Shown here piece after piece: positions 1 through 3,405 of a stretch of DNA of 5,051 nt (position 1 is the stretch's first letter; every line of letters starts with the position of its first letter). The notes beneath the pieces are model-generated. The model worked only from the letters and a program-made list of their open reading frames with translations, did not search any database and was not told where the DNA came from. Origin of the DNA: Nitrospira sp. (lineage in GTDB: Bacteria > Nitrospirota > Nitrospiria > Nitrospirales > Nitrospiraceae); the NCBI GenBank assembly GCA_025363325.1, contig JANYEF010000528.1, positions 1 through 5,051 of the forward strand, written 5' to 3'. The position numbers were made by a program, and so were the translations under genes.

Positions 1-597
1 CAGGCTGTGAGAGATCAGCAACTCGCGACGGTGACCGAGCGACTATTCGGATCCCCGCAAGCCAGGGCATGGGTCGATCAACAGGGAAAAGCGCCCTGGC
101 ATGACTCACTGAATCAACTCTCCGACGTCGTGGCCTCCCCAGAATGGGCCAAGGGGAATCAGGGAGAATCTGCATCGACCCTATTGGTCACGGTCTTGGA
201 GCGAGCCACTCGCCTGGAATTAGACGCCATGCAGGCCAGCTACCAGGAGTGGGATCGGATACGGAATTGGAAGGATCGGGTGCGTGGGCTCCGTGGCCAG
301 GCCCGGCTGTGCGGGACCTGGCAATGGATCATTCATAACCATCAGCAGCACCATCAAGAACAGAAGCTTTCGTTACTCTTTCCACCAGCAGGAAGTATGC
401 AGGTCACTCTGCCGGGACTCGTGGAAACGATCGTGCTGGGCGAGAACGTCTATTTACGGTGGGAAATCGATGGCCGGGCCCAAGAAGATAGTCTGCAATT
501 CAGCAAAGAAGGCCAGCGTCTCGAAGGAACCTTCGTGAATTCCCAAGGAGGGTGGGGATCAATCAGCGGAAAGAGAACGGCTGTCTGTACGCCATAG
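1..597 (+). CDS. Unrecognised protein, probably 5'-truncated by window edge
   Basis: The reading frame is open from the first base and ends at TAG 595-597. A GTG at position 7 would give 196 residues, but the frame continues upstream and no ribosome binding site can be seen, so the true start may lie outside the window. I do not recognise the family. Residues 1-100 (counted from the GTG) are charged and probably helical, with Trp at 22, 31, 47, 82 and 88. Residues 101-196 look beta-rich: LCGTWQW at 101-107, then alternating hydrophobic strands, VYLRWEIDG at 148-156, LQFSKEGQRLEGTF at 163-176 and GGWGSISGKR at 181-190. The G-x-W and L-x-G-T-F pattern suggests a small barrel or lipocalin-like fold, which is inference only. 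There is no signal peptide or membrane segment in the visible part. It converges with the DUF423 gene, the gap being filled by a hairpin repeat. Confidence 0.7.
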   Translation, partial: QAVRDQQLATVTERLFGSPQARAWVDQQGKAPWHDSLNQLSDVVASPEWAKGNQGESASTLLVTVLERATRLELDAMQASYQEWDRIRNWKDRVRGLRGQARLCGTWQWIIHNHQQHHQEQKLSLLFPPAGSMQVTLPGLVETIVLGENVYLRWEIDGRAQEDSLQFSKEGQRLEGTFVNSQGGWGSISGKRTAVCTP

Positions 598-737
598 CGT
601 CGCGAGACTGGCGGGGAAAGCGGGACGAGCGAGACAGACGACGGTTCGAGGTCCGACGTTCGAGGTTTTGGGAACTTCGAACCCCGAACATCGAACTTCG
701 GATCGCTCCCCTCTCGCGCTTCACGCGCCACGGCTAG
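598..737. repeat. Truncated copy (core plus arms) of intergenic inverted-repeat element
   Basis: This copy fills the gap between two convergent genes. Its central 58 bases (643-700) match 55 of 58 positions of 1232-1289 in the full-length element further on, in the same orientation. Inside the core, GTTCGAGGTT (658-667) and AACTTCGAAC (673-682) form a 10-bp stem (one G:T pair) around a 5-base loop, and the flanks extend the pairing imperfectly. The left arm (GCGAGACTGGCGGGGAAAGC, 602-621) matches the inverted right arm of the 1137-1386 element. The outer ends with the ATGAATAATG-type terminus are missing, so this copy is truncated on both sides. The right arm runs through the stop codon of the minus-strand DUF423 gene (721-723). 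The hairpin could act as a two-way transcription terminator, but there is no T-tract typical of intrinsic terminators. Confidence 0.75.
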
Positions 738-1125
738 GGAGCGCCGCCCGCCAGACTCCCCAAGCTAAGAGTAGCCAGCCTATCATGAAGGCCAGCCCAC
801 CGATCGGAGTTACGGCCCCCATCCACCGGATGCCTGCAAGCGACACCACGTACAGACTGCCTGAAAAGAGAAGCATCCCGGCGATAAAGAACCATCCGGA
901 TTTTTCAAGGCCTTGCTCGGGGTACCGATCGATAGCCAACGAAACGATACACAGTCCAAACGCGTGATACATCACATATCTCGTTGCGGTCTCAAACACT
1001 TGGAGCATAGGCGGATCCAGAATTTCCTTGAGCGCATGGGCACCAAAGGCGCCGGCAGCAACGCCAGATCCCGCCAAAATGCTCCCGATTATCAAGAATC
1101 GCCGAGAAGATGAATGACCTATCAT
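721..1125 (-). CDS. DUF423 family inner-membrane protein
   Basis: This complete 134-residue protein has the usual DUF423 (YgdD-like) length. It reads as four membrane helices: about 10-32, 47-66, 76-97 and 103-127. Family hallmarks are present: GAFGAHALK at 25-33, ATRYVMYHAFGL at 47-58, the F-x-x-G-x-x-L-F-S-G-S-L-Y stretch at 80-92 and PIGGLAFMIGW at 107-117. The biochemical role of DUF423 proteins is unknown; they are small integral membrane proteins. The start is ATG at 1123-1125, supported by AGGAG seven bases upstream. The final residues (about SRGA) and the stop are encoded within a hairpin repeat that reaches in from the 3' side, so the C-terminal tail probably varies between relatives. 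A second repeat element abuts the ribosome binding site upstream. The gene appears monocistronic and converges with the gene ending at 597. Family assignment is strong; function is open. Confidence 0.93.
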   Translation of the reverse strand: MIGHSSSRRFLIIGSILAGSGVAAGAFGAHALKEILDPPMLQVFETATRYVMYHAFGLCIVSLAIDRYPEQGLEKSGWFFIAGMLLFSGSLYVVSLAGIRWMGAVTPIGGLAFMIGWLLLAWGVWRAALPSRGA

Positions 1126-1132
1126 AAGTATT

Positions 1133-1137
1133 CTCCT
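1133..1137 (-). promoter_or_regulatory. Shine-Dalgarno site of the DUF423 gene
   Basis: Read on the minus strand this is AGGAG followed by a 7-base spacer (AATACTT) and ATG. It fixes the DUF423 start. Its upstream edge coincides with the end of the 1137-1386 repeat element, so any promoter must lie within the element or beyond it. Confidence 0.75.
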
Positions 1138-1386
1138 AGTCCTCTTTACTCCTGACGGTGCGCCGCGAAATCGCGCAGTGGGCGCGAGAAACGCGAGGAG
1201 CGAGACTCGCGAGAAAAGCGGGACGGATGACGGTTCGAGGTCCGACGTTCGAGGTTTTCGGAACTTCGAACCCAGAACTTCGAACTTCGTGTCGCGCCTG
1301 TCGCGCTTTTCCCGCCAGTCTCGCCCGTCTCGCTTGAGTCAGGGATCGGCGATTGTAGCAGAAGCGCTCATGAATAATGTGGGCTA
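1137..1386. repeat. Full-length inverted-repeat (MITE-like) element, 'GTTCGAGG' core
   Basis: This 250-bp element lies between two divergent genes. The right end is ATGAATAATGTGGGCTA (1370-1386). The left end (about 1137-1162) is a degenerate relative: inverted, it matches the right end of the 2027-2243 element at about 20 of 26 positions. Inside are GC-rich arms that are imperfect complements (about 1201-1224 against 1299-1332) and a core (1232-1289) with a 10-bp stem, 1247-1256 with 1262-1271, around TTCGG. The core is nearly identical to 643-700. The left outer arm (about 1153-1200) matches the inverted right arm of the second element over roughly 50 bases, and the right outer arm (1325-1386) matches that element's inverted left arm (2027-2090). 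Nothing inside looks like a real gene. It is probably a non-autonomous mobile element moved by a transposase encoded elsewhere; the mechanism is unknown. Confidence 0.8.
1325..1386 (+). repeat. Long inverted repeat, left partner (flanks PilZ gene)
   Basis: This stretch pairs with 2027-2090 in inverted orientation. The first 20 bases (CCCGTCTCGCTTGAGTCAGG) are identical in the partner; the rest matches at most positions with one single-base gap, ending in the shared ATGAATAATG-type terminus. The partners enclose the PilZ-like gene. Confidence 0.8.
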
Positions 1387-1651
1387 AGTCTCGATATACC
1401 TCTCGAATGCCCCGCCGCATATTGACCCATTCTGATTCCACTCCGACCTGGTCATATCGAAATGATCTGACACTGCATATCCGCAAAGCAACGGATCGCG
1501 CTGATGATTTGATGTAATGGGTACGTCTCCATCGGTCGTGCGTAGGTACAAGGGATACAGACAGGGACCCACACACCACCATTTTGGGTATGGCCCCCCA
1601 CCTCTTGAGGAATATCCAAGCAGCCCTTTTCCATACTACCCTGCGCATAAC
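1387..1651. other. Upstream region of PilZ-like gene, no gene seen
   Basis: This 265-base stretch lies between the repeat element and the preferred PilZ start. The PilZ frame is open from an ATG at 1517, which would add 45 residues rich in Pro, Tyr and His before the preferred start; I consider that extension unlikely but not excluded. I find no convincing promoter hexamer pair and no Shine-Dalgarno sequence before either start. Bases 1387-1410 weakly resemble 2244-2266 just outside the second element, so the repeat similarity may reach slightly past the GGGCTA boundary. Confidence 0.4.
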
Positions 1652-2029
1652 ATGATGGCTCAAGAGAAACAACCGACCTGGTGGGATAGTCCGAAGTTTA
1701 CGATTGACTGCGTGCTCGCGAACGTAAGCCAGCAGCTTGAAGCGGACGGGTGCGTCCTCGAATGCTTAGAGGGTGGGCATAAGCTCACCACCCCTGATCA
1801 CCTGAGAGCAGGGGATTTCGTGAAAGTCCAATTATGGCTCGAAGGCGAGGAGGCCTTTATAGACATCCGGCTGGCGGAAGTCAGAAAGATTCACGAACAC
1901 TGGATCGCGGTAGAAGTGATCCAGGTGAGCCCAAATGACCGGATGAGATTGAAACGATTTATCGAAGTCCCCGCAACCATGCACATCGAAAAACCTGCTC
2001 TCATCGACCATCTTCTCATTCGGGCCTAA
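1652..2029 (+). CDS. Divergent PilZ-like domain protein
   Basis: The 125-residue product fits a single PilZ domain. Strands run from about KFTIDCVLANVS (15-26), through ADGCVLEC (31-38), the L-x-x-G-D-F-V-K-V-Q-L-W-L turn and strand (51-63), FIDIRLAEVRKIHEHWIAVE (69-88), to a final helix of the PNDRMRLKRF type (94-103). This order, with a C-terminal 'x-x-R-x-R-L-x-R-F' helix, is typical of PilZ domains that bind cyclic di-GMP. The key ligand motifs are poor: there is no RxxxR before the first strand, and the D/N-x-S-x-x-G motif is replaced by a region around NVSQQLEADG. Nucleotide binding is therefore doubtful. The start is uncertain: ATGs at 1652 and 1655 precede the domain, while ATG 1517 would add a low-complexity extension; none has a clear ribosome binding site. 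The stop TAA (2027-2029) is also the first three bases of a repeat element. No signal peptide is seen; probably cytoplasmic. Confidence 0.72.
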   Translation: MMAQEKQPTWWDSPKFTIDCVLANVSQQLEADGCVLECLEGGHKLTTPDHLRAGDFVKVQLWLEGEEAFIDIRLAEVRKIHEHWIAVEVIQVSPNDRMRLKRFIEVPATMHIEKPALIDHLLIRA

Positions 2030-2090
2030 CCCGCATTATTCATAAAGCTCCTGCTGCAAGCGCGGATGCCTGACTCAAGCGAGACGGGGG
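2027..2090 (-). repeat. Long inverted repeat, right partner (flanks PilZ gene)
   Basis: This is the inverted partner of 1325-1386. It includes the element terminus, the CTTGAGTCAGG-containing arm and the GCGAGACGGG block at 2079-2088. Confidence 0.8.
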
Positions 2091-2098
2091 AGGGTTGA

Positions 2099-2175
2099 TC
2101 TGGTTCATCTGGTCTATTTGGTCTATCTGGTTCAACCAAACAAACGAGATAAACCAGACAAACTAGAGAGACCAG
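2099..2175. repeat. 9-bp-period tandem array forming an imperfect hairpin
   Basis: The left half is four 9-base units: TCTGGTTCA (2099-2107), TCTGGTCTA (2108-2116), TTTGGTCTA (2117-2125) and TCTGGTTCA (2126-2134). The right half continues with the same period but on the complementary theme: ACCAAACAA, ACGAGATAA, ACCAGACAA, ACTAGAGAG, ACCAG (2135-2175). The halves pair imperfectly (about 19 of 25 positions next to the centre), giving a long stem with almost no loop. An open frame through it on the minus strand reads a Leu-Val-Cys/Tyr repeat and is an artefact of the array. Confidence 0.8.
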
Positions 2176-2243
2176 CCGGTCCTCGCGCTTGTCGCGCGCC
2201 ACTCCGCCATTTCGCGACGCACCTTCATGAGTAATACGGGCTA

Positions 2244-2449
2244 GCTCGGCGTCAACCTCTCCGGATGGAATCAACAACCCTGTAGATCGCTCGAATCAAA
2301 TCGCTCGCAGGGGCGGCACAGCAGTCAAACGTACCGTGTGCACGCCAGGTTGACATTGCATGGCTCGGAGCCATTGGTGCGGCGGGATTGTCCGTGAATG
2401 GTTGGTCCAATAATAGGTACGGCACGCATCAAACGCAATCCCTTGTTTC
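2244..2449. other. Non-coding stretch, no supported gene
   Basis: This lies between the second repeat element and the tRNA fragment. The minus strand holds a 40-codon frame (2252-2374, ATG to TGA) with no ribosome binding site or recognisable motif, which I do not call a gene. A TTGACA at 2350-2355 has no -10 partner at normal spacing. I see nothing else. Confidence 0.5.
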
Positions 2450-2510
2450 TGGTGCCGGAGGCCGGGATTGAAGCGGCATGGGCCTGTTAAGCCCGAGGGA
2501 TTTTAAGACC
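2450..2510 (-). pseudogene. 3' fragment of tRNA-Leu(UAA)
   Basis: Read on the minus strand, the order is: part of an anticodon stem, loop CTTAAAA (2507-2501) with anticodon TAA (2505-2503), then TCCC, a class II variable arm (GGGC 2494-2491 pairing with GCCC 2483-2480), a T arm GCCGC-TTCAATC-CCGGC (2477-2461), the acceptor 3' strand CTCCGGC (2460-2454), discriminator A and an encoded CCA (2452-2450). The long variable arm and UAA anticodon identify leucine tRNA. It is not functional as seen: the expected acceptor 5' strand (GCCGGAG) and D arm are absent upstream, the anticodon stem pairs badly, and the closing T-stem pair is C:C. A 3' tRNA fragment starting around the anticodon is the usual scar left by integration into a tRNA gene. 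It points to an old attachment-site junction. Confidence 0.75.
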
Positions 2511-2736
2511 ATCTTGGCAGTAGGATGGCGCGAGATTAAGAGCGACTTCTTGACACTGTTTCGCTAGTGTTCATGCGCCTATTCTTACTTATTCCTGCCC
2601 AATCCCACTATAGCTCAATTGTGACTAAATAGGATTGCAGACTACAACCACAGTTACAACCAGATTCTCTCCCTTCCTCTATCTGCTCCCTTGGTTTGGC
2701 CGGTCGGTGACACCCTCAGCGCGTATTGTGCATCCG
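2511..2736. other. Decayed intergenic stretch with short repeats
   Basis: No gene is supported here. The stretch carries a 12-base-spaced direct repeat TACAACCA (2643-2650 and 2655-2662) and a short inverted pair CAATCC (2600-2605) / GGATTG (2632-2637) around an AT-richer centre. A TTGACA at 2550-2555 lacks a -10 hexamer at 16-18 bases. Its position between a tRNA fragment and a dead nuclease gene fits an island edge, but none of the repeats can be assigned a role. Confidence 0.4.
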
Positions 2737-2995
2737 CTACCGCCATTCCCACGGCGGTACCGACTGCGGATCGGCCCACAAGCCTTTTCGCGCTTCTTTT
2801 GCTTCCGTCTCTAGCCTTTCCAGCACGGTATCCCGCGGCGCATATCGCCGATACCACTAGCACCAGCCCTGCTTGACCAACTCCTGTTTGAGGTTCGTCC
2901 CATCGGGCAGGATCACGTCTCCAAGGGTGCGCGTATACTTGTCTTTGCCGAAGGCCTAGAGCGCTCAGAGGCGGATTGCTTCGTTGCCGAGCATG
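2737..2995 (-). pseudogene. SNase-like (thermonuclease family) nuclease, broken
   Basis: On the minus strand the frame from 2952 to the TAG at 2739-2737 reads as the C-terminal half of a staphylococcal-nuclease-like protein. It has FGKDKYTRTLGDVILPDG, then a NLKQELVKQGWC stretch, then YAPRDTVLERLETEAKEA and KGLWADPQSVPPWEWR. The Arg in KYTR sits where the family's second catalytic Arg (Arg87 in S. aureus nuclease) is found. An in-frame TAG at 2859-2857 interrupts the gene where relatives have Trp (expected GWCWWYR), a single TGG to TAG change. Upstream of 2952 the frame is lost: another in-frame TAG follows almost at once, and fragments resembling the K-Q-x-A-S-E segment appear in a different frame up to about 2995. 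The N-terminal catalytic half and signal peptide are missing. The longer overlapping open frame on the same strand is out of phase with this homology and not a gene. Confidence 0.8.
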
Positions 2996-3188
2996 GTTCT
3001 TGCTCGACAAGCAGGAACGTCTGCCCATAATTTTCCCTACGATTCTTATTGCAAAACATCTCATGCAAGGCGCATAGATGCGCTCGTGTCATAGATTCAC
3101 GCCTGTTCACTCACGGGCTCCTCGCGCGCAAATGATGGTGGATCTTCCTTCCCTCCCTCCGTTCGGATGAGGACCACCATGCGTCTTC
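2996..3188. other. Decayed stretch, nothing recognised
   Basis: This is probably residual sequence from the broken nuclease gene or its former neighbour. Short frames exist on the minus strand, but none has a ribosome binding site or recognisable motif. A pyrimidine-rich run (TTCCTTCCCTCCCTCC, about 3145-3160) is the only compositional oddity. Confidence 0.35.
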
Positions 3189-3380
3189 TCAAACTCTTCT
3201 CCGGCACCCACCCCTACCCTCGCACAACAAGACCTGCTCGCCTAGCTCGTTATGGAGGTGTGCAGGGCCATTGGTGCGATGCCCAACATGAATCCCCGCA
3301 TCGGCCCGAAACATCTCCACCGCATCGATCAATGCCTTGGCGTGCGCACGAGAAGGGAAGTGATCGCCTAGTACTGACAC
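3189..3380 (-). CDS. Doubtful small ORF or gene remnant
   Basis: A 63-codon frame runs from GTG (3380-3378) to TGA (3191-3189). A weak AGCGAG lies directly before the GTG, too close for a good ribosome binding site, and a TAA four codons upstream prevents extension. The middle (HFPSRAHAKALIDAVEMF, then RADAGIHVGHRTNGPAHLH) has a natural-looking helix pattern and codon use, unlike typical shadow frames. The last residues (about EGRGGCRRRV) look like non-coding read-through. I recognise no family. It may be a conserved hypothetical or the 3' part of a decayed gene. It is divergent from the lipoprotein gene starting at 3406. Confidence 0.25.
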   Translation of the reverse strand: MSVLGDHFPSRAHAKALIDAVEMFRADAGIHVGHRTNGPAHLHNELGEQVLLCEGRGGCRRRV

Positions 3381-3393
3381 CTCGCTTAGTTAT

Positions 3394-3400
3394 GGGAGGG
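3394..3400 (+). promoter_or_regulatory. Shine-Dalgarno site of the M23 lipoprotein gene
   Basis: GGGAGGG sits five bases before the ATG at 3406 and decides the start. No convincing -35/-10 pair was found upstream. Confidence 0.8.
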
Positions 3401-3405
3401 TTCAT

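Larger units (their letters stand above)
2027..2243. repeat. Full-length inverted-repeat (MITE-like) element, 'TCTGGT' 9-bp core
   Basis: This 217-bp element belongs to the same family as 1137-1386 but lies in the opposite orientation. The left end TAACCCGCATTATTCAT (2027-2043) and right end ATGAGTAATACGGGCTA (2227-2243) are imperfect terminal inverted repeats. The outer arms match those of the other element (about 50 bases of GC-rich sequence at 2180-2226, and 2044-2090). The core is entirely different: a long imperfect hairpin built from 9-base units (2099-2175) replaces the GTTCGAGG hairpin. The element begins with the stop codon of the PilZ-like gene and could fold into a long stem downstream of it, so it may affect 3' end formation or mRNA stability (inference). 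Confidence 0.8.

Noticed and set aside
450..737. Open frames on both strands across the 598-737 repeat
   Set aside because: They read through the hairpin repeat and the ends of two real genes in other frames; the sequence is palindromic repeat DNA, not coding.
1136..1672. 178-codon minus-strand frame, plus shorter frames within it on both strands
   Set aside because: It runs through the repeat element and the 5' part of the PilZ region; its composition is Arg/Ser-rich low-complexity translation of the GC-rich arms, with no ribosome binding site.
2099..2175. CRISPR array
   Set aside because: The 9-base units are contiguous with no spacers and invert into a hairpin.
2026..2277. 83-codon minus-strand frame with a Leu-Val-Cys/Tyr repeat
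   Set aside because: It translates the 9-bp array and arms of the repeat element; no domain or start signal.
2450..2536. Functional tRNA-Leu gene
   Set aside because: No acceptor 5' strand complementary to CTCCGGC and no D arm are present at the expected distance, and the T-stem and anticodon stem have mismatches.
2350..2580. Promoters at TTGACA 2350-2355 and 2550-2555
   Set aside because: Neither has a recognisable -10 hexamer 16-18 bases downstream, and neither leads to a supported gene.
2654..3064. 136-codon minus-strand frame over the nuclease remnant
   Set aside because: The SNase homology lies in a different frame of the same strand and contains stops; this frame is an out-of-phase shadow.
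3100..3130. Fourth copy of the element terminus (TCACGGGCTC near CTCGCGCGC)
   Set aside because: Resemblance is limited to about ten GC-rich bases, without the TAAT block or a partner end.
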